DNA of 64,000 nucleotides from Bradyrhizobium sp. Leo170 (GTDB taxonomy: Bacteria; Pseudomonadota; Alphaproteobacteria; Rhizobiales; Xanthobacteraceae): positions 1 through 64,000 of the forward strand of contig NZ_PSRR01000003.1 of NCBI RefSeq assembly GCF_004296405.1, in the 5' to 3' direction. The translations under genes were made by a program, and so were the position numbers. Numbering within the stretch: position 1 is the first letter of the stretch; the number at the start of each line of letters is the position of its first letter. Of this stretch, positions 43,966-53,155 are shown in pieces. The notes below the pieces were generated by a model that searched no databases, was not told where the DNA came from, and saw only the letters and a list, made by a program, of their open reading frames with translations.

Positions 43966-44707
43966 GGGCGGTCTCTTTTCCGCGCTCGCGCAAGCCGTGG
44001 CCGAGCGCGACCCGTTCGTCGAATACGAAACATTCACCGCGCCAGCGGCTCTCCTGCTTCGGCATCTCTTCCAGATATTTCAGGATGCCGCCCTTGAGGT
44101 GGTACACTTCACCGAACCCGTGCGCGAGCAAAAAGCTGCTCGCCTTTTCGCAGCGGATGCCGCCGGTGCAGAACATCGCGATCTTCCTGTGCCTGGCCGG
44201 ATCGAGCTCGCGCGCGGCAAAGTCCCTGAACTGTCCGAAACTCTTGATGCCGGGGTCGACCGCGCCCTCGAACGTGCCCAGCGCGACCTCGAAGGCGTTG
44301 CGGGTGTCGATCACAAGCGTGTCGGGATCCGCGATCAGCGCATTCCATTCGGCCGGGTCGACATAGATCCCGACCTGCCGCGTCGGATCGACGGAGGCAT
44401 CGCCGAGCGTGACGATCTCCTTCTTCAGCCGCACCTTCATTCGCTGGAACGGCATCTCGGCGGCCGCTTAGAATTTCAGCTCCAGCCTGTCAAGCCGGCC
44501 GCCGAACAGCGCGCCGTGCCCCAGTTCCGCAATAAAGGCGTCGATCGCCTCAGCGCGTCCCGCGATCGTGCCATTGACGCCCTCGCTCGCCAGCAGGATG
44601 CTGCCCCTCAACCCGAGACCCGCAGAGATTGCGTGCAAGGGGTCGCGCAGCTCCCGGTAATCGGGCAGGCTGGCGAATTGGTAGAAGGCGGCGACTTTCA
44701 GCGGCAT
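43958..44707 (-). pseudogene. trhO: tRNA uridine(34) hydroxylase, interrupted by an in-frame TAA
   Basis: Two pieces of one TrhO/YceA protein lie in the same frame. Residues 1-79 start MPLKVAAFYQFASLPDYREL and end DRLELKF. The second piece follows in the same frame after a TAA (44470-44468) and carries [20 protein letters not shown], a rhodanese domain and the active-site loop [11 protein letters not shown]. No bases are missing or added; one codon is a stop. Reinitiation at ATG 44455 could make a 165-residue rhodanese-only protein. TrhO makes 5-hydroxyuridine at position 34 of tRNA. Sequencing error, suppression or true loss cannot be told apart here. Confidence 0.85.
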
Positions 44708-44872
44708 GGCGCGGATTTATCAGGCGGTTGGGCCAGCGAAAACCCTTAGTCGGATTTCCCGGCGCAACGCAGCTCTGGCATGCCAGCCATTGCCGAGAAC
44801 GGCACGAATATGTCATGTAGCTCCCGCCCCGCCGGGAACTCCAATGCAGAACAACCAAGCGAGCTACCTTTA

Positions 44873-46459
44873 ATGAGAAACTTCCATTTCGCCGGCCGCT
44901 CCACCGTCCACTCCCTCAACGGAATGGTGGCGACGTCGCATCCGGAGGCCGCGCTGGCGGCGATCGACGTGATGCGCGAGGGCGGCACGGCAGTGGATGC
45001 GGCGATCGCCGCATCGGCGCTGCTTGCGGTGATCGAGCCGCAATCGACCGGCATCGGCGGGGACTGCTTTGCGCTGGTGCAGCCGAGAGGCGAGGGCAAG
45101 ATTACGGCCTATAACGGTTCCGGCCGCGCGCCGATGGCGGCGACCGCAGAATGGTATCTCGAGCGCAAGATCCATTCGGTGCCGCTCACTTCGGCGCATG
45201 CGGTGAGCATTCCCGGCGCTGTCGACGCCTGGCAGACGATCCTCAATGATCACGGCAAGTTCGGCCTCGACAAGCTGCTGCAGCCGGCGATCAAGGCCGC
45301 GGAAGAGGGGTATGTCGTCGCGCCCCGCATCGCCTTCGACTGGAAGAACCAGTTCGAGAAGCTGAAGAACGGCACCAACACCGAGCGCTATCTGCTGCCG
45401 CACGGCAAGCCCGCAGTCGCCGGCGACGTGATCCGCCAGCCCGAGCTCGGCAAGACGCTGCGCGCGATCGCGAAGGACGGTCCGAAGGCTTTCTACACCG
45501 GTGAGATCGCCGAGGACATGGTCGCGACGCTGCGCAGCATCGGCGGCCTGCACACGCTGGACGATTTCGCTGACCATTCGACCGAGGTCACCGCGCCGAT
45601 CGGCACCATCTACAAGGGCTACGACGTCTGGCAGTGCCCGCCGAACGGCCCGGGCATCACGATGCTGGTGATGCTCAACATCCTCTCGCGTTTCGATCTC
45701 ACAAAATTCCCCGCGCTCAGCGTCGAGCGTTTCCATCTCGAGGCGGAGGCCGCGCGCATCGCCTACATGATGCGCGAGCAGTACATCGGCGATCCCCGGC
45801 ACGTCCATGTCGACGTCGCCGGCATCCTGGCCAAGGAATTCGCCGACGAATACATCAAGAACATCCGGATGGACCGGCTGCTAGAGCTGCCCAATGTCGC
45901 GCCGCCGATGAATCCGTCGACGGTCTACATCACCGTGGTCGACAAGGACCGCAACGTCTGCTCCTTCATCAACTCGATCGCGCATTCCTTCGGCTCGGCG
46001 ATCGTCTCCAACAAGACCGGCATCCTCTTGCAGAACCGCGCCGGCGGCTTCCGCATCCAGCCCGGCCATCCCAATTGCATCGCGCCGGGCAAGCGTCCCT
46101 TGCATACGATCATCCCGAGCCTTGCGACCAAGAACGGCCGCGCGATCATGCCGTTCGGCGTGATGGGCGGGCAGTACCAGCCGGTCGGCCAGACCCGTGT
46201 GCTGACCAACATCCTCGACTATGGCTGCGACGTGCAGGAAGCGATCGACATGCCGCGCGGCCTGCATTACGAGGGCGTCTATCAGCTCGAGGACAGCGTG
46301 CCGGCCGCGATCGTCGAAGGCCTGAAGAAGATCGGGCACAAGACCACCAGCGTGGTTGCTCCGCTCGGCGGCGGACAGGCGATCTGGATCGACTGGGACA
46401 AGGGCACGTTGACGGGCGGTTCCGATCCGCGCAAGGACGGCTGCGCGCTCGGCTATTGA
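44873..46459 (+). CDS. Gamma-glutamyltransferase family protein
   Basis: The 528-residue product was started at ATG 44873 (MRNFHFAGRSTVHSLNGMVA); an earlier start at 44780 has no ribosome site. The fold is Ntn-hydrolase GGT, with substrate-binding VEPQSTGIGGDCFALV-type sequence (here IEPQSTGIGGDC) and an autoprocessing Thr350 in NPSTVYITVVD. The nucleophile region differs from true GGT (TTHYSVVD), and no signal peptide is visible. It may therefore be a cytoplasmic acylase or GGT-like hydrolase rather than periplasmic glutathione hydrolase. The FKBP gene follows by about 30 bases. Confidence 0.82.
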   Translation: MRNFHFAGRSTVHSLNGMVATSHPEAALAAIDVMREGGTAVDAAIAASALLAVIEPQSTGIGGDCFALVQPRGEGKITAYNGSGRAPMAATAEWYLERKIHSVPLTSAHAVSIPGAVDAWQTILNDHGKFGLDKLLQPAIKAAEEGYVVAPRIAFDWKNQFEKLKNGTNTERYLLPHGKPAVAGDVIRQPELGKTLRAIAKDGPKAFYTGEIAEDMVATLRSIGGLHTLDDFADHSTEVTAPIGTIYKGYDVWQCPPNGPGITMLVMLNILSRFDLTKFPALSVERFHLEAEAARIAYMMREQYIGDPRHVHVDVAGILAKEFADEYIKNIRMDRLLELPNVAPPMNPSTVYITVVDKDRNVCSFINSIAHSFGSAIVSNKTGILLQNRAGGFRIQPGHPNCIAPGKRPLHTIIPSLATKNGRAIMPFGVMGGQYQPVGQTRVLTNILDYGCDVQEAIDMPRGLHYEGVYQLEDSVPAAIVEGLKKIGHKTTSVVAPLGGGQAIWIDWDKGTLTGGSDPRKDGCALGY

Positions 46460-46488
46460 TGCTGGGCGCCAATCCGAAAGGTGGTAAC

Positions 46489-46944
46489 ATGAACTTCACT
46501 CGACGCAGCGTCGTCAAGACCATCGCTGCCGCCGCGGCCGCGATCTCCGTTCCGGCCCTGTCGAAGATGGCATCGGCCCAACCAGCAGGAAAAACCGTGA
46601 CGACACCTTCAGGATTGCAAATCATCGACACCGTGGTCGGCACCGGTCCTTCACCGAAGCCCGGCCAGATCTGTGTCATGCATTACACCGGCTGGCTCTA
46701 CGAGAACGGCCAGAAGGGCAAGAAATTCGACTCGTCGGTGGATCGCAACGAGCCGTTCGAATTTCCGATCGGCCAGCGCAAGGTGATCACCGGCTGGGAC
46801 GAGGGCGTCGGTACGATGAAGGTCGGCGGGAAGCGCACCCTCATCATCCCGCCCAATCTGGGCTATGGCGCGCGCGGCGCCGGCGGCGTGATCCCGCCGA
46901 ATGCGACGCTGTTATTCGACGTCGAATTACTAGCCGTGAAGTAG
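46489..46944 (+). CDS. FKBP-type peptidyl-prolyl isomerase, exported
   Basis: The 151-residue product starts at ATG 46489 behind GGTGG. It has a Tat-type signal (FTRRSVVKTIAAAAA, ending ASAQ) followed by one FKBP domain: VMHYTGWLYENG, FEFPIGQRKVITGWDEGV, LGYGARGAGGVIPPNATLLF. The active-site aromatic and acidic residues are present. It should catalyse prolyl isomerisation in the periplasm. It follows the GGT-like gene, likely in one operon. Tat export is an inference from the RR motif. Confidence 0.9.
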   Translation: MNFTRRSVVKTIAAAAAAISVPALSKMASAQPAGKTVTTPSGLQIIDTVVGTGPSPKPGQICVMHYTGWLYENGQKGKKFDSSVDRNEPFEFPIGQRKVITGWDEGVGTMKVGGKRTLIIPPNLGYGARGAGGVIPPNATLLFDVELLAVK

Positions 46945-46958
46945 AGGCCCAGCTCTCT

Positions 46959-46992
46959 CCGTCATGGCCGGGACAAAGCCGGTCATGACGGG
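46959..46992. repeat. CCGTCATGGCCGG inverted repeat
   Basis: CCGTCATGGCCGG and GCCGGTCATGACGG are near-perfect inverted arms around GACAAA, 15 bases after the FKBP stop. It could also end transcription; no T-run follows. Confidence 0.65.
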
Positions 46993-47080
46993 CAGAAGCG
47001 AGTAGAGCATCTGTTTCGTCTGGCCTATGACCGCGAGTTTCTGTAGCGTTACCGCGACAGTCTTTTTGAAGGCAGCAGAG

Positions 47081-47587
47081 ATGAGCGGTACCCACGATCA
47101 CTCCCATTCCCACGACCATGACGAACGCTGGAAGCACGACGGCGTCCGCGTTATTCCCGGCAACCAGCTCGATCCGAACGTGCCGTCGACGGCCGGCATG
47201 GACCGCAAGGCCGCGATCAACTTTGCCCGCGTCGGCGCGCAGAAGCTGTGGGCCGGCACCGTGACCATCAAGCCCGACGCCAAGACCGGCGCGCATCATC
47301 ACGGCCATCTCGAAAGCATCATCTATGTCGTGAAGGGCAAGGCGCGGATGCGCTGGGGCGAGCATCTGCAATTCACGGCCGAAGCCGGCCCCGGCGATTT
47401 CATCTTCGTGCCGCCCTATGTGCCGCATCAGGAGATCAACGCCAGCCCGGACGAAGTGCTCGAATGCGTGCTGGTCCGCAGCGACGGCGAGGCGGTCGCG
47501 ATCAATCTCGACATCGAGCCGGTGGAGAAGCCGGAGACGGTGCTGTGGGTCGATCCCGTCCACCGCCATCCCGATGAGAAGAAATGA
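47081..47587 (+). CDS. Cupin-domain protein
   Basis: The 168-residue product starts at ATG 47081 with AAGG before it. A His-rich start (HDHSHSHDHDERW) precedes a single cupin barrel with metal ligands in GAHHHGHLES and YVPHQE. It is cytoplasmic. No close partner gene identifies the substrate; small-molecule isomerase, dioxygenase or sensor roles are all possible for single cupins. The N-terminal His cluster may bind metal. Confidence 0.82.
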   Translation: MSGTHDHSHSHDHDERWKHDGVRVIPGNQLDPNVPSTAGMDRKAAINFARVGAQKLWAGTVTIKPDAKTGAHHHGHLESIIYVVKGKARMRWGEHLQFTAEAGPGDFIFVPPYVPHQEINASPDEVLECVLVRSDGEAVAINLDIEPVEKPETVLWVDPVHRHPDEKK

Positions 47588-47606
47588 CGGCGAAGCCGCG
47601 ATGTCA

Positions 47607-48083
47607 TTATTGGGACGCTCGCGGCGATGATGGCGTTAGAATTGCCGCGAGCGATACTGCTCGTACTCCAGCCGGCAGGCTGAAGCCATGCAGGAGGTCG
47701 ATGGCATGGTCTTCGGCCATGCCTCGCAGTTCGACGAAGGTCTTGTCGGGCTCGGTGTAGGTATCGAGGATTCTCTGCGCAACCCGTTCGGCCTCGTCGA
47801 CGATCCCGGCGGATGACAAGACCCGCATCCGCGAGATCTTGGCATAAATCCCGACCAGATCTGAAATGTCGGGTTTCTCGTGCTGGAGCGCGTCGATGTA
47901 GCATTTCGATGCGATCTCGATGAATTCGCGATAGATGTCCTGCCGGCGCAGATTTTCGCCAGCAGACCATTGTGAATGCGCCATGGTGCGCTGGGTGAAC
48001 CACGCCGCCGTTGCCGAGGTCAGGCCTCCGATGGCGGCACCGGCCAGTGCTGCAAAACCCGAGATCAAGGACGCGTCGGTCAT
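47607..48083 (-). CDS. Hypothetical protein with one N-terminal membrane helix
   Basis: The 158-residue product has one hydrophobic helix (LISGFAALAGAAIGGLTSAT, about residues 6-25) followed by a soluble helical domain (QDIYREFIEIASKCYIDALQ, then KTFVELRGMAEDHAIDLL). No ribosome site is clear and no function is recognised. Proteins of this outline are common in rhizobia. It sits between the cupin and D-lactate dehydrogenase genes with separate transcription likely. Confidence 0.6.
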   Translation of the reverse strand: MTDASLISGFAALAGAAIGGLTSATAAWFTQRTMAHSQWSAGENLRRQDIYREFIEIASKCYIDALQHEKPDISDLVGIYAKISRMRVLSSAGIVDEAERVAQRILDTYTEPDKTFVELRGMAEDHAIDLLHGFSLPAGVRAVSLAAILTPSSPRASQ

Positions 48084-48149
48084 GTGACGATCATGGCTGG
48101 ACGATGTGCTTCGAAAGATGCTTCCGTCGTTGTCGACGTCGCGGTCGGT

Positions 48150-49955
48150 TCAGGAAGTCCAGGAAGCGCTGATCTTGGGGGCCTGGGCCGACCCTGCTTC
48201 AAGCCCGGTCTTCCAGTGCAGGCACTTGGTGGTTCGCCCGATCCCGGGGTTGAAGGCATTGCAGGGGTCCAGCGCCTTGTAGTGTTCGACCAGCGCAGGC
48301 TTCGCATGATAGAGATGGCCGACATTATGCTCGGCTGGATATTCGGCACCGCGCTGATCGAGCAGTTTCCACATCTGCTCCTCGATCGCCAGACAGTCAT
48401 GTCCTTTCGCCACGATGTAGTCCTGGTGGAAGACGTGGCAGAAGAAGTGGCCGTAATAGAGCTTGTGCATAAGCTTTGCATCGATGTCGGGCGGCAGGCT
48501 TTCGCACCACTGCTCATCATTGCGGCGCAGCGCGACATCAAGGGCGACAATGTCTTCGACCTCGCGGGCGTGGACGGCGCGATAGCGCACCGCAGCGCCC
48601 GCAGCGGCGAAGCGGTGGAGCATCGCCTTGGCGCCTTCGTCCTTGGTGCAGGTGAAGAAGTCGCCGTTCTCTGAGGGAAACATCGACGTCAGATATTGCT
48701 CGGCTTCCTCGATGCCGTCATCGCCCATCTGCAGGATCAGGTGATGTTCGAAGCGGTCGCGATAGTCCATCATTCGCTTCGGCAGGTGACGCGGAAACAG
48801 CGAGCTCGCAAATTGCATGATCCTGTCGCTGAGGTGTCCCGGCAGGAAAGCCAGGCGCTCGCAAATGCCGTCAAAGCGTCCCTTGATTGCGAACAGCATC
48901 GGCAGCCAGGCAGTGCCGAGATAGTGGATCGCCAGAAACGTGTCCTTGCCGTATTTTTCCGCAATGTCGAAGGCCGTGCGGTGCAGATATTCGCCGGAGA
49001 TCGGCAACGACTTGAAGCTGGCCAGGACGTGCCGGCGGATCGTCTCGAGTTCGGAAGGATCGTTGGAGCCGATATAGAAGGCACCGGTTCGCGCGGTCTT
49101 GGCGAAGGTATCGAGCCGCACCGCCATCAGCATGACCTTGCCGGCGCTGCCTGACGCCTCGAACAGCCGGTGCGGATCGGCGTTGAAGCGGGCGGCGGTC
49201 GGCGCATCGATGTCGCGGACATGAGTCGCATAGTCATGGTCGGATGCGAGCCGGTTCGAATCGTTCGCGACGTCGGCCTCGGTGAAGGCTCCGCTTTCGA
49301 GCCTTTCCAGCATCGCTTCCGAATCATTGCCGAGGTTGATGCCGAGATGGTTGACAAGGTGAACGTCGCCGGCTTCGTCCATCCGGGCGAACAGGGCGAG
49401 TTGTGTGAAGGCGGGGCCGCGGTGGATCAGGGCACCGCCTGAATTGTTGCAGATGCCGCCGAACACGGAGGCGCCGATGCAGGACGAGCCGATCACGGAA
49501 TGAGGCTCCCGCTCCAGCGGCCGGAGCCGGTCCTCGAGCTGATAGAGCGTCGCGCCCGGCAGGCACACCACCTGCTTGCCGTCGTTGATGAGGTGGATGC
49601 CGGCGATCCGCATGGTGCTGATCAATACGATGCCACGGTCATAGTCGTTGCCGTCGGGCGTGGAGCCACCGGTAAGACCGGTATTGGCGGCCTGCATGAT
49701 CACGATCTTGTTGGCGGCGACGCAGGCCTTCAACACCCGCCACTGCTCGACGAGGGTGCCGGGACGGACCACTGCGAGGACCTGACCATGCCCGAAACGG
49801 AAGCCGGTGCAGAATCTGCGGGTGCTCTCCATGCCGGTCAGCACATGGGATCTTCCGACGATACCGGAAAGACGCTTAAGAAGGGCGGCGTCATCCGTGA
49901 CGCTCTCTTCGCCGTCGTCGGTCGAGTTGGGCAGCAATCGAACAGCAGACTCCAT
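48150..49955 (-). CDS. dld: Quinone-dependent D-lactate dehydrogenase
   Basis: The 601-residue product has a PCMH-type FAD-binding domain (VIMQAANTGLTGGSTPDGND, then SVIGSSCIGASVFGGICNN) and a C-terminal membrane-binding D-LDH domain (DYIVAKGHDCLAIEEQMWKLL). The length is close to E. coli Dld (571). It should oxidise D-lactate to pyruvate at the inner face of the membrane and pass electrons to quinone. A GGAG site is about 9 bases before the ATG. It stands alone. The amidohydrolase on the same strand upstream is about 220 bases away. Confidence 0.9.
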   Translation of the reverse strand: MESAVRLLPNSTDDGEESVTDDAALLKRLSGIVGRSHVLTGMESTRRFCTGFRFGHGQVLAVVRPGTLVEQWRVLKACVAANKIVIMQAANTGLTGGSTPDGNDYDRGIVLISTMRIAGIHLINDGKQVVCLPGATLYQLEDRLRPLEREPHSVIGSSCIGASVFGGICNNSGGALIHRGPAFTQLALFARMDEAGDVHLVNHLGINLGNDSEAMLERLESGAFTEADVANDSNRLASDHDYATHVRDIDAPTAARFNADPHRLFEASGSAGKVMLMAVRLDTFAKTARTGAFYIGSNDPSELETIRRHVLASFKSLPISGEYLHRTAFDIAEKYGKDTFLAIHYLGTAWLPMLFAIKGRFDGICERLAFLPGHLSDRIMQFASSLFPRHLPKRMMDYRDRFEHHLILQMGDDGIEEAEQYLTSMFPSENGDFFTCTKDEGAKAMLHRFAAAGAAVRYRAVHAREVEDIVALDVALRRNDEQWCESLPPDIDAKLMHKLYYGHFFCHVFHQDYIVAKGHDCLAIEEQMWKLLDQRGAEYPAEHNVGHLYHAKPALVEHYKALDPCNAFNPGIGRTTKCLHWKTGLEAGSAQAPKISASWTS

Positions 49956-50124
49956 GGCTGAAGGCTCCAGTTATTGTAACGCAGCCGCTGCCTCTATTCG
50001 TAAAGCCGCCTTTTCCTGAATGTCAAAAACCAGGGGTGGGATTTCTGCGCCCATGACGCAAGCGTGATGCAAGACTACCGTGCAAACAGAAAAGGCGAGG
50101 CGGAGATGCCTACCGAATAGGCGC

Positions 50125-50168
50125 CGGATCGGCAGCGCAGCACAACGTTACGTGGCGCTGCCGATCCG
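50125..50168 (-). terminator. Perfect 14-bp inverted repeat after the amidohydrolase gene
   Basis: CGGATCGGCAGCGC (50125-50138) and GCGCTGCCGATCCG (50155-50168) are exact complements with a 16-base loop, seven bases beyond the amidohydrolase stop on the minus strand. It has no T-run, so it is a strong hairpin but not a classic intrinsic terminator. The rest of the gap to 49956 shows nothing. Confidence 0.6.
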
Positions 50169-50174
50169 CAAAGC

Positions 50175-51701
50175 TCACGCAAAAACGCGGTGGTCAATCG
50201 TCCCATTTGGCACCACGTAGCCGTAGCGCATGTTCGATGGCTCCGGCCCGGCCTTCTCGTACTCGGCTCGCATCATCGCGAAGCGGTCGCCCTTCAATTC
50301 CAGCATCGCGCGCTTGGGCTGGATGTCGTAGAGGCGGGCATTGTTGTCGCCGAAGATCGCGCGTTTCACTGGTCCGTCCGCAGGACCGAGCGGCGCATAG
50401 CCGAATTTCTTCTGCATCGCCTCGGGGATTTCCAGCCTCCTCAGACCTTCGATCTGCCATTGCGGTGCACCGGTCCACAGCGAGTCCGAGCCCCAGCAGA
50501 CATGGTCGACGCCGAGCCCCTTGATCAGCGTGCCCATCAGCGCGGCACAGACATTCGGCTCCGCCACCAGCGTGGTGGCAAACAATTGTCCGACATCGCC
50601 ATAGACGTTGTTGACGCCATATTGCGCCGGGATGTCCGCAAGGTCAGAGGTCCAGGCGATGCGGCCGGTGCGCTCGAACTCGGCGAGCGCCACCTTGGGG
50701 TCGCCGCCGACATGGCGATAGGCGGAGTGATAGATGATGAAGTTGAGCTGCGGCCAGTCCTTCGCGGCTTGCCCGACATCGGCGACGTCGGCGAAGCCGC
50801 GCAGGTTCGGGTATTGCTTCTCGATGCCCGGAGGGAACAGTCCCTTGTGCACGCAGACATTCTTGATGCCCGCCTTCACCATTTTCTCGTAGCCCTTGTA
50901 GGCGACCTTCTCGTCGTCCATTCGCCACGGATAACGGCTGATCTCCTTGTGGGTGTTGTCGCCGATCGTGTAGCCCTTGCAGGACTCCGGCTTCAGCGCC
51001 AGCGCCGCGTCGAGCTTGTCGAGCCAGCCGGGCTGGCCGGGCGTGAAGATCGCGTGACAGAACACCCGCCGCGAGCCGGCCTCGTCGTTGATCTTCTTGC
51101 GCGCGTCCGCCATCTGCTCGTTGGTCAGGAACCAGTCCTGCTCGATGTCAGAGGGCGCCGACGAGATCAGCGCGATCTTGGTGTCAGAGTCGAGAAACAT
51201 CTCCTTCTTGTAGTTGTTGAACTTCAGATCCTCGATGGTCTGCTCGTGCTCGCTGATCTGCTTGTTCCAACCCGCCTTGCCGACCGCCTTGCGCATCTCG
51301 ACAAAGCCCATGATGCGGGTGTCGTCGCGCAGGAAATGCGTGTGCATGTCCATGATGAACTGGTCTTTCAGCGCGTCCGCGCGCTCCTGCGCCATCGCAG
51401 GCGTTGCGGCTTCGGCCTTGCTCACCGCGAAGATCGGTCCATAGACCTCGTTCATCGCCACGAAGGAGGCCGCCATGCCGGCTGCGGTCTGGAAGAATCT
51501 CCGGCGGTCCATGCCTTGCTTGGCGCCGATCTCCTCGGCCATCGCGAGCAGCCGCGCCTCGACCTCGCGTTGCCGTTCGTTCTGCGGGTCGGGATAGAAT
51601 TCGTCGCTGGAGACGATCTGGGTCGGGATCGGTGTCGGGTATTGGCAAAGTTCCGACGGCATCAAAGCTGCAAGTTCTTCTTCGGTGAGGTTGCTGCTCA
51701 T
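50175..51701 (-). CDS. Amidohydrolase-2 family protein with an internal Tat-like segment
   Basis: The 508-residue product starts at ATG 51701 behind AGGGAG. The metal-dependent TIM barrel starts at about residue 117 with MDMHTHFLRDD and ends with the Asp in VCWGSDSLW. A twin-arginine signal-like segment (MDRRRFFQTAAGMAASF) lies 64 residues in, not at the start. An alternative start at 51512 would place it at the N-terminus but has a poorer ribosome site. Family members decarboxylate or hydrolyse aromatic and cyclic compounds. It is divergent from the Tat-type alpha/beta hydrolase. Confidence 0.8.
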   Translation of the reverse strand: MSSNLTEEELAALMPSELCQYPTPIPTQIVSSDEFYPDPQNERQREVEARLLAMAEEIGAKQGMDRRRFFQTAAGMAASFVAMNEVYGPIFAVSKAEAATPAMAQERADALKDQFIMDMHTHFLRDDTRIMGFVEMRKAVGKAGWNKQISEHEQTIEDLKFNNYKKEMFLDSDTKIALISSAPSDIEQDWFLTNEQMADARKKINDEAGSRRVFCHAIFTPGQPGWLDKLDAALALKPESCKGYTIGDNTHKEISRYPWRMDDEKVAYKGYEKMVKAGIKNVCVHKGLFPPGIEKQYPNLRGFADVADVGQAAKDWPQLNFIIYHSAYRHVGGDPKVALAEFERTGRIAWTSDLADIPAQYGVNNVYGDVGQLFATTLVAEPNVCAALMGTLIKGLGVDHVCWGSDSLWTGAPQWQIEGLRRLEIPEAMQKKFGYAPLGPADGPVKRAIFGDNNARLYDIQPKRAMLELKGDRFAMMRAEYEKAGPEPSNMRYGYVVPNGTIDHRVFA

Positions 51702-51940
51702 GAAGTGCTCCCTGGATTGCGCCGGATTTTCTCCGGTCTCGCGGCAGCAAAGACTAGGCTCAGTTTTGCAAAGCGTCCGCGACTTCTTCCCGCGGCAATG
51801 TTCACAAACGCGTGCGCCGGGTTTTGCGACGCGCGCGGACGGCGCGATGATTTCCAGCTCTCTCGCAACGCCGCGCCAACACTGCTAAAGTCGTGACCAA
51901 CGATCGGACAGAGAATCCGAAACCACCGGGGAGACAAGCG

Positions 51941-52966
51941 ATGGCGCGTTCGGAACATACGGTCCCACGGCGCACGGTCATCAAGGGTATCGGCGCCGGT
52001 ATGGCCGTCGGCACAATCGGCGCGTCGCCGATGCGGGCCGAGACGCCGGTTCCGCCGCGAGGCGGGGAGATCTGGAGCAGCGAATACTGGGCGAAGAAGG
52101 GCGACGTTCCGCTTTGGATGTACCGCAAGCGAATCGGCGCCCCGAAGGCCGGGGAGCCGTCACGGCCGGTCGTGTTCTTCGTTCACGGCTCGTCGGTGAC
52201 CTCGCGCGTGTTCGACGTCAGCGTGCCCGGCAAGGGCGAATATTCCGTGATGAATGAATTCGCCCGCTATGGGTTCGACTGCTGGACCATGGACCACGAG
52301 AATTACGGCAAGTCGGGCCGCACGTCGGGCAATTCCGATATCGCCAGCGGCGTCGAGGACCTGAAAGCCGCGGTCGAGGTCATCGCCGGTGCGACCGGCC
52401 GGCAGAAGTATCATTTCGTCGGCGAGTCCTCAGGCGCGCTGCGCGCCGGCGCCTACGCCATGGCCGCGCCCGAGCGGATCGATCGCCTGGTGTTCACGGC
52501 ATTCACTTACAAGGGCGAGGGATCGCCGACGCTGGCAAAGCGCGGCGAGCAGCTTGACTATTACCGTTCGCACAACATGCGCAAGCGCGACCGCGACATG
52601 ATCCGCTCGATCGCGACCCGCGACAAGCCCGGCACCTCCGACCCCGCCGTGATGGAAGCGCTGGCGGATGCGGAATTGCAGTTCGGCGACCAGATCCCGA
52701 CCGGCACCTATCTCGACATGACCGCCAATCTGCCGGTGGTGCATCCCGAAAAGGTGCTGGCGCCGGTGCTCCTGATTCGCGGCGAACATGACGGCATTGC
52801 GACGGTCGCCGATCTCGAGGAGTTCTTCAACCGGCTGCCGAACGGCGACCGCCAGTTCGTCATCCTCCCCGGCACAGCCCATTCGGTGGTGCTCGCGATA
52901 AACCGGCAATTGTTCTGGCACGTGACGCGGTCGTTCCTGACCATGCCGACGCCGATCGCGACATGA
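51941..52966 (+). CDS. Exported alpha/beta hydrolase
   Basis: The 341-residue product starts at ATG 51941 behind GGGGAGA; the reading from 51893 overlaps that site. A Tat-type signal (VPRRTVIKGIGAGMAVGT) leads to a mature hydrolase domain. The oxyanion motif FFVHGSSVTSRVF, the nucleophile elbow VGESSGALRAG with Ser, the acid in RGEHDGI and His in PGTAHSVV complete the triad. It is divergent from the amidohydrolase; both carry Tat-like segments and could act on one periplasmic substrate. The substrate is unknown. Confidence 0.85.
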   Translation: MARSEHTVPRRTVIKGIGAGMAVGTIGASPMRAETPVPPRGGEIWSSEYWAKKGDVPLWMYRKRIGAPKAGEPSRPVVFFVHGSSVTSRVFDVSVPGKGEYSVMNEFARYGFDCWTMDHENYGKSGRTSGNSDIASGVEDLKAAVEVIAGATGRQKYHFVGESSGALRAGAYAMAAPERIDRLVFTAFTYKGEGSPTLAKRGEQLDYYRSHNMRKRDRDMIRSIATRDKPGTSDPAVMEALADAELQFGDQIPTGTYLDMTANLPVVHPEKVLAPVLLIRGEHDGIATVADLEEFFNRLPNGDRQFVILPGTAHSVVLAINRQLFWHVTRSFLTMPTPIAT

Positions 52967-52980
52967 GGCGGTCTTCTTTC

Positions 52981-53062
52981 CCCGTCATTGCGAGCGCAGC
53001 GAAGCAATCCATCTCTCGGCACGCGGAGGCGTGGATTGCTTCGCTGCGCTCGCAATGACGGG
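52981..53062. repeat. Perfect 31-bp inverted repeat, family D
   Basis: Arms at 52981-53011 and 53032-53062 are exact complements (CCCGTCATTGCGAGCGCAGC and on, ending in CAATCCA) with a 20-base loop. It lies 15 bases after the hydrolase stop. This CGTCATTGCGAGCGCAGCGA element is widespread in alphaproteobacterial intergenic DNA. Confidence 0.85.
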
Positions 53063-53155
53063 TGGGTTCCCGCCGCAGAAATTTTTTCGCCCCCCTTGTC
53101 GGACTCCCGCCCGCCCATCCGTCCTTGGGCCGGACCCCATGCAAAGGAGCCCCTG

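Noticed and set aside
44873-46459. Classical periplasmic gamma-glutamyltranspeptidase
   Set aside because: No signal peptide and an altered nucleophile region; kept only as a family member.
45634-46488. Upstream extension of the FKBP gene
   Set aside because: It overlaps the GGT-like gene in another frame; the signal peptide starts at ATG 46489 with its own ribosome site.
52981-53062. Possible ends of an insertion sequence
   Set aside because: Only 20 bases lie between the arms, so no transposase can be encoded; it is better seen as a repeat or MITE.
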